In this document: positions 1 through 8,589 of the stretch, in pieces | Layout: each line of letters begins with the position of its first letter | Position numbering within the stretch: the first letter of the stretch is position 1 | Assembly: GCA_022564545.1 (NCBI GenBank) | Contig: JADFLG010000008.1 | Location: forward strand, 1 to 44,069 | DNA from: Chloroflexota bacterium | GTDB taxonomy: Bacteria; Chloroflexota; Dehalococcoidia; Lucifugimonadales; Lucifugimonadaceae | DNA: 44,069 nt | Reading direction: 5' to 3' | The notes under the pieces: model-generated | The model's input: the letters and a program-made list of their open reading frames with translations, nothing else | Databases searched by the model: none | Told to the model about the DNA's origin: nothing | Translations under genes and position numbers: made by a program

Positions 1-1178
1 CCACGATAACTACCGTGTCCTCGTTCAGCCCCGCAGCGCCGTCGGTTCCATCGTCCTGGACGACCACCACTACTCGTTCCGGAATCGACAAGAATAATGG
101 TCCCGGTAATCGTGTCGTCCGTCGGCACTGGCGTGGGAGCGGGGACATCATCGGGCACCACGCGAATAACGTTGGCGATCGGCCAGTCAACTGGTGAAAT
201 TGGTATTGCATCGACTTCGACGGTCTGTCCCGCCACGATGTCCGCGATCGTTCCCGCAGCCCCGCCGGACAACTCGACCACAGTCGAATCTGTAACGCCA
301 AAGCTCCATCGGGTACCGTCAGTGAGGCTCTCTACATGGAGTTCCGATGCGAAGACGCTGAGTACCGTCCCCGTCATTTGCACGGTGATCGAATCGCTTG
401 CAACTTCCTTCATAGTCGCTTCATAGCTCGCCTGGAATTCCGTGTACGCGGCCCGGATCCTGGCCTGCGTATCTACGTTGATCTCACTCAGCGTCTCGTG
501 GAGGCGGGTCATGTGCACGGTCGCCATCTCAGACATACGAATTTTCAGCAATTCCCTCTGTGCGAGAGATATTTCATAATCGATGGACTCGCTAAGTCTT
601 TTGACAGTCTCTTGAGCGGTCTGAAGAGCCGTCGACGTTAACTCGCCGGTGGTCGCATCGCGTTCGACGACAGTGGCAATCAGGCTTCCAACTTCGGTCT
701 GGTCGCTCCCATCGCCGGCAAGCTCGATCACAACGAGTTCGCCCGTAAATGTTCTAACGGTAATCGTGCTGCGATTTCGTTCAATAATTACACCGACGAC
801 GTGCTCAAAAATCCTGATCTGCGTGCGGTTCACGAACGTCAGGGTTACAGCAACTGGCCCCTTTTTCTTTTCTACGTAGTAACCCGCGACTGTCATGCCC
901 AGATCGACTAAAGAAAACTTTAATTCACCGGTCCTGCCGCGAATTATCGTGGCTTTGTCGATCTTCAGAGATATCACCCCGCTGCGCGTGGCAATGTCGA
1001 TACGATCGCGCTTGGGCAAGGCGGCCACGGTGCCGAATATTGCCGTCTTGTCTTCGGCGGCTGACGCTGTTGGAGTCGGCGGCGCGACTACCACTGTGAC
1101 GATCAGCACGGCCGCGGAAATGAATGCCGCAGCGATTCGGAGCACCATCGGTACGCTCGTTCGGCGGCCTCGAATCAT
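1..1178 (-). CDS. Secreted beta-domain protein, cut by the left window edge
   Basis: Reading the minus strand from the ATG at 1178 gives an open frame of about 392 codons that runs off the window. Residues 10-35 form a signal peptide or single TM segment. The rest alternates short beta-rich segments (about 40-190 and again after 290) with a charged helical stretch near 195-275, ending in a Pro/Thr linker (PAPTPVPTDD). The beta segments resemble DUF5666-like OB/beta domains, but I cannot name the family with certainty. The start overlaps the stop of the upstream gene by four bases (ATGA), so the two are probably translationally coupled and act together at or outside the membrane. Near 60-90 the frame becomes Arg/Gly-rich while another frame gives a smooth acidic/Val-rich continuation, suggesting a frameshift or assembly error. 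Function unknown. Confidence 0.6.
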   Translation of the reverse strand, partial: MIRGRRTSVPMVLRIAAAFISAAVLIVTVVVAPPTPTASAAEDKTAIFGTVAALPKRDRIDIATRSGVISLKIDKATIIRGRTGELKFSLVDLGMTVAGYYVEKKKGPVAVTLTFVNRTQIRIFEHVVGVIIERNRSTITVRTFTGELVVIELAGDGSDQTEVGSLIATVVERDATTGELTSTALQTAQETVKRLSESIDYEISLAQRELLKIRMSEMATVHMTRLHETLSEINVDTQARIRAAYTEFQASYEATMKEVASDSITVQMTGTVLSVFASELHVESLTDGTRWSFGVTDSTVVELSGGAAGTIADIVAGQTVEVDAIPISPVDWPIANVIRVVPDDVPAPTPVPTDDTITGTIILVDSGTSSGGRPGRWNRRRCGAERGHGSYR

Positions 1179-2125
1179 TGCGTTCTCACCAGGGTGAACG
1201 AGGCGCGCGTTGTGCGCCCCAGGAAATCACTGGCGAGGACCTCGATGAAGTTCGCACCATCTTCGAGTGGAATATCGACGACAAAGGCGCCGTATTCCGA
1301 CACCTCGACGTGTTTCCCGTTCACTGTCACAAACGCGTCCGGCGCTGTATCGCCCCAGAATGCCACCGCGGGCCCTTCGATCACTTCGCGGTCTTTGATC
1401 CCGAAAATCTTTAGCGGCAATGTATCCCCCGACAACTCTTCGATCGTAAGAGGGACGAGCGGCCTGAGGAGGATGCGCGGTATCACAGGAAGTGCCTTCG
1501 CAACCGGCGCGTCTTCTGTGGGCCCGGGCAGCACCAGAGCAACCACTACGACTGCCACCGCTACTACGGCCGTCGCTATTCCAGCAGTCGCCCAGTGCCA
1601 TCGTTCCGGAAAACGTTTTCCCGATGCTGGTGCAGATTCAGGCTTTTCACGATCGAAATTATCGTCAGCGATACGCGCCCGCGCCGCGGCCGGCCGGGAA
1701 GACGGTTGAGAAATTTTGGGCTGCCTGGCACGTGGGGCGGTCTTGCGCGGGGTCAGATTACTGGCCGGTATATTCCGGGCTATTTCCAACAGATCGGCGA
1801 CATTCGCCGCGAACAACGAGATCCCCAGGTGTTGAAGCCTGGCCGCCATGGGTGAATCTTTATCGAGACCCGTAGCCACGATCGGGCCGTCAAAACTGGC
1901 GCACAGGCGCTGTACTGACCCTGCGAATCCGAATTCCGAGATCGGGTCGAACACCACCATGTCGGGTCGCATTGTCTCGATCAGAGAGAACGCGGCCTCG
2001 CGCGACGAAATAACAGTGACGGGGTGACCTGCGCTGCGCAGCGTGTTTTCGTATGAATGGCCGACCAGCGTCTCTGCCCTGAGCAACAAGACCTGCGCGC
2101 CATAGATATCAGCATCCAACCGCAT
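1175..2125 (-). CDS. Pseudo-receiver / transmembrane / Ig-like domain protein
   Basis: This 316-residue protein has an unusual order. Residues 1-115 are receiver-like, with alternating hydrophobic strands and an Asp after a VVF strand where a phospho-acceptor would sit. The acidic pair expected after the first strand is missing (LLLRAET), so phosphorylation is doubtful. A basic, Pro/Arg-rich linker follows (about 115-170), then one TM helix (about 178-200, very Val/Ala rich). The C-terminal beta domain (about 240-316) resembles the Glucodextranase_B/bacterial Ig-like fold. The topology implies a cytosolic pseudo-receiver and an external Ig domain. I chose the ATG at 2125 because GGAAGAG lies just upstream; the in-frame ATG at 2140 has no such site. 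The gene overlaps the downstream secreted-protein gene by ATGA. Role unknown; a membrane signalling or adhesion scaffold is an inference. Confidence 0.6.
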   Translation of the reverse strand: MRLDADIYGAQVLLLRAETLVGHSYENTLRSAGHPVTVISSREAAFSLIETMRPDMVVFDPISEFGFAGSVQRLCASFDGPIVATGLDKDSPMAARLQHLGISLFAANVADLLEIARNIPASNLTPRKTAPRARQPKISQPSSRPAAARARIADDNFDREKPESAPASGKRFPERWHWATAGIATAVVAVAVVVVALVLPGPTEDAPVAKALPVIPRILLRPLVPLTIEELSGDTLPLKIFGIKDREVIEGPAVAFWGDTAPDAFVTVNGKHVEVSEYGAFVVDIPLEDGANFIEVLASDFLGRTTRASFTLVRTQ

Positions 2126-2515
2126 GTCTCTTCCACTCATTTGGCAGTACCGATGCTTCCAGTGTGGATTGACCTCCGCAGTGCATCATGAGTGAAGTTA
2201 CATACTTGGTATGGGTTCGACAGACCTGCTAATTGTCAGTTCCGTGGACCATATGGCTCACCCGGAACTTGGAGGGGTCTGAGACGGGGCGTTTTGCGTG
2301 CAGGAGCGAGAGAACGCTGGGACGAAGTTCAAGCCGGCGATTTAGCTGCCACAGAGGGGCGCTGTATCGAGATGCGGAGCCGCTGCGGTCGAGTTGAGGG
2401 CATGCCACCGCTAACGGATAAGGGCAGGTTCGGCGCCGCGCCCGATCCAGCCTGACACCATCACCTCAGCCATCTCCCAACCCGCGCTCGCGGTGACAAC
2501 AGTGCCACCAGCACC
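2126..2515. other. Intergenic stretch without a convincing gene
   Basis: About 390 bases lie between the aldolase stop and the pseudo-receiver start. An 87-codon plus-strand frame exists (2192-2455) but its Arg/Gly-rich content and lack of a ribosome site argue against it. Short coding-like runs occur in different frames near 2210-2280, so a decayed gene is possible. I see no RNase P, tmRNA, SRP RNA or riboswitch signature motif. Confidence 0.4.
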
Positions 2516-3292
2516 TCAAACCCGGATATCCGCCAACGCCGACCTGTAGCCGTCCATCAGCACATTCACCTCGCTCGAATAGACCACCAGTAAAACGCCA
2601 GCGTCGCGCCACTTGCGCGCCTGCTCGGCCGAATTGACCAGCATCGCGCACGTCTTGCCGTACTTGTTCGCCGCCTCAACGATCTGGGTCCGCTTCTCGT
2701 CCAGTACCCGGTCCTGATCGGGAGTGCCGAACACACCCAGGTCCTGCGCAAGGTCCTGCGGCCCCAGCGTCAGTGCGTCGATACCGTCCATCGAGGCTAT
2801 CTCATCGAGATGCTCGAACGCCTGCGCCGACTCGAACATTACGGTGATAAAGACCTGGTCGTTCGTGAACTTCAGGCGGTCCATCACGGGCATCCCGGAA
2901 ATATCGAAATCGTTACCAGGACTCGCACCGCTCATGCCCCTCGACCCCTGCGGGGTGTAGCGGGAAGCGGCGACGATCTCGGCCGCCTGCTCGGGCGTGT
3001 CGACCTGCGGACAGTGCAGGTTGTAGATGCCGACATCAAGCAGGCGCGTGATCCATTCGCGGCTGGCCTCCGGCGGCCGGACCATCACCGGAAAGTCGAG
3101 CGCCCGGCCCATCACAGCGAAGTCGGCTACCGTTTCGATCGAAGGTGAAGAATGCTCCATGTCGAGCCGCACAAAATCGAGTCCGGCCTGCTTGAACATG
3201 GTCAACGACGCCGGGTTGCGCATCATGTTTACCCACGTGCCGATCTGCAGTTCGCCGCGCTCGACGCCCGCTTTCAATGGATTCGCTCTCAC
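2516..3292 (-). CDS. HpcH/HpaI-type class II aldolase
   Basis: A 258-residue TIM-barrel aldolase of the HpcH/HpaI family, which cleaves or forms 4-hydroxy-2-oxo acids with a divalent metal. Visible family residues are the catalytic His in DMEHS (H47), Arg in VMVRPPE (R72), the metal Glu in MFES (E154) and the metal Asp in GPQDLAQDLG (D180). The frame stays open upstream to 3544, but that extension is Arg/Ser-rich and would overlap the divergent gene at 3503. The GTG at 3292 is preceded by AAAGGA at good spacing and gives the usual family length. It is cytosolic. No pathway partner lies beside it; the genes across the divergent promoter region encode an acylation pair. The natural substrate cannot be read from the sequence; some family members act on 2-keto-3-deoxy sugar acids or citramalyl/malyl-type substrates. 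Confidence 0.87.
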   Translation of the reverse strand: MRANPLKAGVERGELQIGTWVNMMRNPASLTMFKQAGLDFVRLDMEHSSPSIETVADFAVMGRALDFPVMVRPPEASREWITRLLDVGIYNLHCPQVDTPEQAAEIVAASRYTPQGSRGMSGASPGNDFDISGMPVMDRLKFTNDQVFITVMFESAQAFEHLDEIASMDGIDALTLGPQDLAQDLGVFGTPDQDRVLDEKRTQIVEAANKYGKTCAMLVNSAEQARKWRDAGVLLVVYSSEVNVLMDGYRSALADIRV

Positions 3293-3502
3293 GTCCGGTC
3301 GTCCTTTCAGGATTCTGGTCACGTTCCTGGCTTTCACGTTTTCCAGGCCAGAGACAAATTTCTGCGTGGCCTGCGGGCGCGAGTGTAGCCGAGAAATCGA
3401 CCTGCATAACTCGACTGGTGGGGACAGCACGATTGCCCGAGATCGCTCGGCCGATTTCCATCGGGAGGATGACGCATCGGCAGAGTAATACACTTTCGGC
3501 CC

Positions 3503-4537
3503 ATGACGACCCCTGCAAGTGACCGCGGGACCGATGCGGAGCAAGACTCGCCAGGCAGCGCGGACCGGCGCGCAGTACTGCTGCTGCTCGCAATGCTGGC
3601 CGTGGTCCTCATCGTGCCGGTGCTGCCTGGCCGGGCGAGGACAATCGAACCGTTTGACCAGTCGGTTGTCGACCGGCTCGAATCAACCGCGCCCGAGATC
3701 GTTTTTCTTGGGAACTCCCTCCTGGAAACCCGTATCGACCCCGGCTATCTGGCCGAACTGGCGGATCTGCGAACCGTTTCACTCGCCATCGATGGCACGG
3801 GGCCGGGCATCTGGTACCTGCAGCTGAAGAACGTGATTGGGGCCATTGCGAACCGACCGGAGACGGTGGTCATCTTTTTCCATGACGACCTGATCACCCG
3901 CCCAATCTCGTTCACCGGACCCAGAGACCGGGGCCTGGCAGAGCGCCTTTCTCAAGATTTCGAAGGTGATTACGAATCCGTGGCGACCCGTGACGAAAGC
4001 GCTGGCGATAGGATCAGGCGTGTGCTTGCGACGATCTACCCACTTGCCGTTTCTTCGTCGTCCGATCGCAATTCGATTAGCTCGGCAGGCGCATTCATGG
4101 CCGGGATGAGCCGGGATGAAGCCAGTGCCGAGGCCGACCGTGTCTTCGAGTTCGCCAACAAGCGTGAGCAGGACCAGGACATCCAGCAGCCAAAATTCCA
4201 TGGCGCTTTTGGCTCCACGGTCGAAAATTCGTTCCTCCCCCTGCTGGTCGAGCAGGCCGGGGATCTCTCTATCCAGCTGATAATCGTGCGTGTCTCGGCA
4301 AAACCCAGAGACGACGGCACCCCCAACGAACCCGATGCACTTGCCGAATATACGTCCGATTTGTCGCACTACCTGGCAGCGAACGGCGTCCGCTATATCG
4401 ACATGACCGGCAACCCGGGAATCGACGCCGGGATGTACTACGACGGCTACCACCTCATATACCGGTACCGCAGTTACTACACCGAGATTTTCAGCGAGTG
4501 GCTGCTCTCAAACCGTGGCCGGGGCGCAAACCCGTGA
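3503..4537 (+). CDS. Membrane-anchored SGNH-hydrolase-like partner of MBOAT acyltransferase
   Basis: This 344-residue protein has a cytosolic N-tail, one TM helix (about 23-42) and an outward-facing alpha/beta domain. The block I Ser motif is FLGNS (S72) and the closing D-x-x-H motif is YDGYH (about D314/H317), as in SGNH esterases/acetyltransferases such as the AlgJ/AlgX/DltD class that work with MBOAT proteins. The stop overlaps the next start as GTGA (4534-4537), so SGNH and MBOAT products are likely made together. By family analogy it would take an acyl group delivered across the membrane by the MBOAT protein and place it on an extracytoplasmic polymer. No polysaccharide synthesis genes are nearby, so the acceptor is unknown. 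The ribosome site before the ATG is weak. Confidence 0.75.
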   Translation: MTTPASDRGTDAEQDSPGSADRRAVLLLLAMLAVVLIVPVLPGRARTIEPFDQSVVDRLESTAPEIVFLGNSLLETRIDPGYLAELADLRTVSLAIDGTGPGIWYLQLKNVIGAIANRPETVVIFFHDDLITRPISFTGPRDRGLAERLSQDFEGDYESVATRDESAGDRIRRVLATIYPLAVSSSSDRNSISSAGAFMAGMSRDEASAEADRVFEFANKREQDQDIQQPKFHGAFGSTVENSFLPLLVEQAGDLSIQLIIVRVSAKPRDDGTPNEPDALAEYTSDLSHYLAANGVRYIDMTGNPGIDAGMYYDGYHLIYRYRSYYTEIFSEWLLSNRGRGANP

Positions 4538-5964
4538 CTTTCCAGTCGTTCGAATATGCGGTGCTGCTGGTTCTGGTCTTCGGCGCCTACTGGTTTTTGC
4601 CGCGACGTCCGCAGAACGTGCTGCTGCTGATCGCCAGCTACGTTTTCTACGCCTACGTCGACCCCCGGCTTGCACTTTTGCTCGCCGGTTACACCGTCGT
4701 CAACTACACGGCGGCGCGGGCGATCGCGGGCGACAGGGAAAACGGCCGGCGATACCTGGTCCTTGCCGTGGTGGCGTCGCTGGGTGCCCTCGGTTTTTTC
4801 AAGTACGCCGGCTTCTTCGTCGATAACTTCGCCTCGGTGCTGGACACTGTCGGCCTCGCCGGCTTCGACTCGACGCTGCGGATCATCCTGCCGGTCGGTA
4901 TTTCGTTCTACACGTTCCAATCGCTCGGCTACGTGATCGACGTGTACATGGAGCGCACCCATGCCCGGCGAGATTTCATAGACACCGCCCTGTTCATCGG
5001 CTTCTTCCCACAGCTTGTTGCAGGACCGATAGAGCGCGCCGCGAAACTGCTCCCACAGTTCGAACGAACACGAAAATTCAGGCCCGGCCAGGCTGCGTCA
5101 GGACTGTCGCTGCTCGCATGGGGGTTGTTCAAGAAACTGGTCATCGCCGACAACATCGGGATGATCGTCGACGACATATTTTCGACCACTGGACCGGGAG
5201 CGGCGATGCTGTGGGTCGGTGTGTTCGCGTTCGGAATCCAGATACTCGCCGATTTCTCCGGGTACACCGACATTGCCCGTGGATCGGCACGGCTGCTGGG
5301 AATCGAGTTGTCGCCCAACTTCCGGCACCCGTGGCTTGCGTCATCACCCGCCGATTTCTGGCGACGCTGGCACATTACGCTATCGACGTGGCTGCGAGAC
5401 TACGTCTACATTCCCCTGGGCGGGAGCCGGCCCCTGGGCGGGAACCGGCCACTCGGCGGGAACAAACCTGAAAGCCGACGGCCGGCAAATCTCCGTACCG
5501 CGATCAACATCGTAATTACGTTCGTGCTCGGGGGACTATGGCACGGCGCGGCATGGAATTTCGTGATCTGGGGACTGTTTCACGCCGGTCTGATTTTGAT
5601 CTGGCGTGGCGCTTCGCTATTGAATATGCGATCGATCAAGCCCGTCTCGATTGCGCTCACTTTCTTGCTGATTGGGACTGGCTGGGCCCTGTTTCGTGAA
5701 GGCGATCTGGCCTTCATTGGTGAGAACCTTTTCGGCCAGAGTAGAGACGTGCAACTGGCAGCGGCGCTGGGTGCAACCGCCCTGCTCTACTCGATTCCCC
5801 TGTGGCTGCATGCGATAGTCGATCAGCCGAGATTCGCAGCCTACTGGAATCGAACGGGTGTGAGCCGGACTATCAGTCTGACCGCGGTTACGCTCACGTC
5901 CTTTATCGGGATACTGTTGCTGCGCGCTGACGTTTCAGCGGAATTTATTTATTTCCGGTTCTAG
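4534..5964 (+). CDS. MBOAT-family membrane O-acyltransferase (AlgI/DltB-like)
   Basis: This 476-residue polytopic membrane protein has roughly ten hydrophobic helices and the MBOAT hallmark histidine in GGLWHGAAW (H337), plus the conserved loop motifs VAGPIERA, DFSGYTDIARG and FWRRWHITLSTWLRDY. Family members move acyl groups (usually acetyl) across or onto membrane-side acceptors. The start is the GTG at 4534, which overlaps the TGA of the SGNH gene; an ATG at 4498 would overlap that gene by 40 bases. The conserved YIPLGGN motif is followed by two extra copies, giving PLGGSR-PLGGNR-PLGGNK from three 18-bp DNA units at 5413-5466, unlike the single copy normally seen. Together with the SGNH protein it forms a minimal two-gene acylation module. 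Confidence 0.9.
   Translation: MTFQSFEYAVLLVLVFGAYWFLPRRPQNVLLLIASYVFYAYVDPRLALLLAGYTVVNYTAARAIAGDRENGRRYLVLAVVASLGALGFFKYAGFFVDNFASVLDTVGLAGFDSTLRIILPVGISFYTFQSLGYVIDVYMERTHARRDFIDTALFIGFFPQLVAGPIERAAKLLPQFERTRKFRPGQAASGLSLLAWGLFKKLVIADNIGMIVDDIFSTTGPGAAMLWVGVFAFGIQILADFSGYTDIARGSARLLGIELSPNFRHPWLASSPADFWRRWHITLSTWLRDYVYIPLGGSRPLGGNRPLGGNKPESRRPANLRTAINIVITFVLGGLWHGAAWNFVIWGLFHAGLILIWRGASLLNMRSIKPVSIALTFLLIGTGWALFREGDLAFIGENLFGQSRDVQLAAALGATALLYSIPLWLHAIVDQPRFAAYWNRTGVSRTISLTAVTLTSFIGILLLRADVSAEFIYFRF
5413..5466 (+). repeat. Three 18-bp in-frame tandem units inside the MBOAT gene
   Basis: Units start at 5413, 5431 and 5449. Each encodes Pro-Leu-Gly-Gly-Ser/Asn-Arg/Lys. The first two differ at one base in the Ser/Asn codon; the third is more diverged. 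The expansion lies in the conserved cytosolic loop after the WLRDYVYI segment. Confidence 0.85.
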
Positions 5965-6026
5965 CTGCTGGCCGGGGACACCCAGGTCGAAACTGGCGTA
6001 ATTCAGAAACCAACCCGATGTTGGAC

Positions 6027-6689
6027 CTACTCCGTCAGCCACTTCTCCAACTCTTTGCAGTTGGTGGACGGTTCGACCAGGTTTCGCCCGTCACCCTCGC
6101 ACATCATCACCAGGTTCCCGATCACCGTGTAGTCGTTGTATGTCGGGTATCGGTTCGGGCAGTACCGTTGCCCTTCTACTCGGTCGGAATCGGCGGGATC
6201 AGGATTTAGGTACGATGCCGTGGAGGCTTTGGACGGGGCACCTGTAATCGCCTTTACAGCCGATTGACCGGCGGCCTGACGGCACGATATACGGTCGATC
6301 CCCTCATCGGGGGCATGCCCGTCCCCTGGCCTGCGGAAGGTCTGGACATTGGCCGCTTCAACTCCGAGGGTCTTCGCTTCTTCCGCTGTCGCGTAGATAA
6401 GCACAGCGACTTCCTTCGTATTCAGGAACCCCCACTTCGCGACCGTAGTCCCCGGGTAATCGATCAGGAGATCTCTCTGCGGTTTCCAGCCGAGTGCCCT
6501 CACATCGTCCTCGGTAAAAATTAAATCCGTTTCAACGATTCGGATGACCTTCGGATTATCAGGGTCACCGCCTCCCCCTGCAACGACTGAAGAATCATCG
6601 GAACCACATGCGGCAACTGCGGCGACCGCGACAAGCAATGTCATGGTCGCAATGACCTTCACACCAGGGAATGTTCGGAACCGGACCAT
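6027..6689 (-). CDS. Small lipoprotein of unknown function
   Basis: A 220-residue protein with a lipoprotein signal: hydrophobic stretch at about 10-25 and lipobox AVAAC, followed by a Ser/Asp/Gly-rich linker (GSDDSSVVAGGGG). The mature part has four Cys (in ISCRQ, RYCPN, MMCEG and TNCKE), which may pair after export, and a mixed alpha/beta pattern. The chosen ATG at 6689 has GGAGG ten bases upstream; the frame is open to 6809, but that extension has no signal peptide and touches the sulfatase gene. It lies 117 bp downstream of the sulfatase in the same direction, so it could share a transcript. No named family recognised; an outer-surface or periplasm-like location is the only firm inference. 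Confidence 0.6.
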   Translation of the reverse strand: MVRFRTFPGVKVIATMTLLVAVAAVAACGSDDSSVVAGGGGDPDNPKVIRIVETDLIFTEDDVRALGWKPQRDLLIDYPGTTVAKWGFLNTKEVAVLIYATAEEAKTLGVEAANVQTFRRPGDGHAPDEGIDRISCRQAAGQSAVKAITGAPSKASTASYLNPDPADSDRVEGQRYCPNRYPTYNDYTVIGNLVMMCEGDGRNLVEPSTNCKELEKWLTE

Positions 6690-6805
6690 TAACCTCGTCC
6701 TCCAAGTACGTCGTGCAAGCAAGTTCGTTTCAAGAAATGAAATTCGAGATCGGAATCGAATAACGGAAAGCCTACCGGAATTAACCAACTTTCGGGGCAC
6801 AAATG

Positions 6806-8500
6806 TCATCGAGGAAACGCCCGTCCAATCGTCTCTGGAATTTCCACCGGATCGGGATCCTCGGTGTCGATCATCCAGCCCGCAAGCAGAGAGCGCATCT
6901 CGGAAATTACCCCTGCGTTTTCCGGTTTATGAGCCACATTCCGGAGTTCCCAGGGGTCCCTGGTCAGATCGTAAAGTTCGTCGACATCGCCCGGCCCGCC
7001 ATCTGACCCCGATGTCAGGGTCGCTCCTCGGGCCATCGGGTCGGTCACGTATTTCCACTCCCGGGTCCTGACCATCTTGCGGCGTCCTTCCGCCTCTCTT
7101 GCCCACAAAGTTTCGATGATGGTGCTGTAGCCAAACGGCTGCTCGAACCCATCGAGCATCTTCATCGTTACCGGAGGGCCGCCCGTGCCGTACTCCGAGA
7201 AGGCCGCTTCTCGCGGTGTGGCTGAAGTAACCGTGGGAAGTGGGCGTCCCTGCATGTAGCGGGTTTGTGCTTCGGTCAGTGCGGTCGGCCCGCGCCTGCC
7301 GCCCCCGGTGCCGGCACGGGCCCAGCCTGCTCCGAGCTCGTCGAACGACGCCAGTCCCTGCAGCTCGAGCAGCGTAGGAAGAATGTCCAGAGTGCTGGTC
7401 ATCGAACCGTCCACCACTCCCCGTGGAACGCCGCCGCCGGGCCAGGAAACGATCATCGGAACTCGCACCAGGCAATCGTAGAAAACTCCGCCCTTTACCG
7501 CCATGCCGTGCTCACCCATGAAATCGCCATGATCGGCTGTGAAAACGACAATTGTGTTGTCACGGAGGTCCAGTTCATCGAGTTTGTCGAGAATTCTTGA
7601 AATGCCGTCGTCGACAAACCGCGTCATGGCCTGGTAAACGCTGATCACGCCCCGACGGTGCTCCTCAAGGTCATCGGTCTGCCGCATCATCCGCGCCAGC
7701 ACCCGGTTGCGCTCTGGCGAGGTCCCGTCTGTGTACTCGTCGGTCCGCTGCGGGGGCAAGACCACGTCCACTGGCGGAAACATATCGACATAGCGACGGG
7801 GTGCCTCGAAGGGTTCGTGCGGATCGGGGAACGAGACCCACAGCGCGAAGGGCGCGCGCTCAGATTCACTTTTTTGTTGTGCAGCCTGCGGGTACTCGCC
7901 GCGTGTGTACCGGTCCAAAAACTCTTCAGTTTGCGTTGCGATCACCGCGCTGCCGAAATGCTCCTCCGGGGCATCGGAAACCCGGTAGGCGATGCGCGGA
8001 CTCTGGGCATGTTCCCTTAGCGTTACCCGGCCCTCGTGCGCGGCGTCGATGTCCGATTCGGGAACGACCCACTCCATGCCGGTGTTCCCAACGTTTTCCC
8101 CGGCGTAGGCGCCTTTTGGCAAGCCCTGGTGAGCGATTTCGCACCGAACGTCAAACAACGCCAGGTCACCTGGCTCGATGAAGCAGTGGTTCTTGCCGAT
8201 CAATCCGGTCACAAACCCACTGTTCTTCCAGATTCTAAAGGCATGCTGCTCGTTTTCCGGCATCAACGTCTCGTTGCGTCGACACCCTGTCGAGTGCGGG
8301 TACCGGCCCGTCATTACCGATGTCCTCGCCGGCACGCAGAGCGGGTGGGGTGTGATCGCATGCTCGAACCTGACTCCCTCGCTCGCCAGACGTTCGAGCG
8401 CCGGGGTCTCGATACCGATTTCCGAGTACATCCGGAGTATCGAGGCCTTCATTTGATCGGCCATTATGAATAAAACGTTTGGAGGCGAATTTTTAGTCAT
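6806..8500 (-). CDS. Formylglycine-dependent sulfatase (alkaline phosphatase superfamily)
   Basis: A 564-residue arylsulfatase-type enzyme. The N-terminal metal site is IMADQ (D15), the maturation motif is C-V-P-A-R (about residues 55-59, Cys to be oxidised to formylglycine) followed by TSVMTGR, and the later metal site is FTADHGDFMGEHG. The C-terminal subdomain (WKYV...ELYDLTRDPWE) is typical of choline-sulfatase/arylsulfatase A relatives. There is no signal peptide, so it looks cytosolic, which fits intracellular hydrolysis of small sulfate esters rather than polymer attack. No formylglycine-generating enzyme is in the window, so maturation must be encoded elsewhere. It lies 89 bp after the M20 peptidase in the same direction. 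Substrate unknown. Confidence 0.9.
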   Translation of the reverse strand: MTKNSPPNVLFIMADQMKASILRMYSEIGIETPALERLASEGVRFEHAITPHPLCVPARTSVMTGRYPHSTGCRRNETLMPENEQHAFRIWKNSGFVTGLIGKNHCFIEPGDLALFDVRCEIAHQGLPKGAYAGENVGNTGMEWVVPESDIDAAHEGRVTLREHAQSPRIAYRVSDAPEEHFGSAVIATQTEEFLDRYTRGEYPQAAQQKSESERAPFALWVSFPDPHEPFEAPRRYVDMFPPVDVVLPPQRTDEYTDGTSPERNRVLARMMRQTDDLEEHRRGVISVYQAMTRFVDDGISRILDKLDELDLRDNTIVVFTADHGDFMGEHGMAVKGGVFYDCLVRVPMIVSWPGGGVPRGVVDGSMTSTLDILPTLLELQGLASFDELGAGWARAGTGGGRRGPTALTEAQTRYMQGRPLPTVTSATPREAAFSEYGTGGPPVTMKMLDGFEQPFGYSTIIETLWAREAEGRRKMVRTREWKYVTDPMARGATLTSGSDGGPGDVDELYDLTRDPWELRNVAHKPENAGVISEMRSLLAGWMIDTEDPDPVEIPETIGRAFPR

Positions 8501-8589
8501 TTGCCGTTACTACTGCTGGCGCGCTGTCCGGTGAAAATCAGCGCAGTGCAAATAACGCATCCCCGCAGCAGGAACCGAAACTCGGTCGC

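Noticed and set aside
2126-2515. Structured RNA (RNase P, tmRNA, SRP RNA or riboswitch)
   Set aside because: None of the invariant motifs of those RNAs could be found on either strand.
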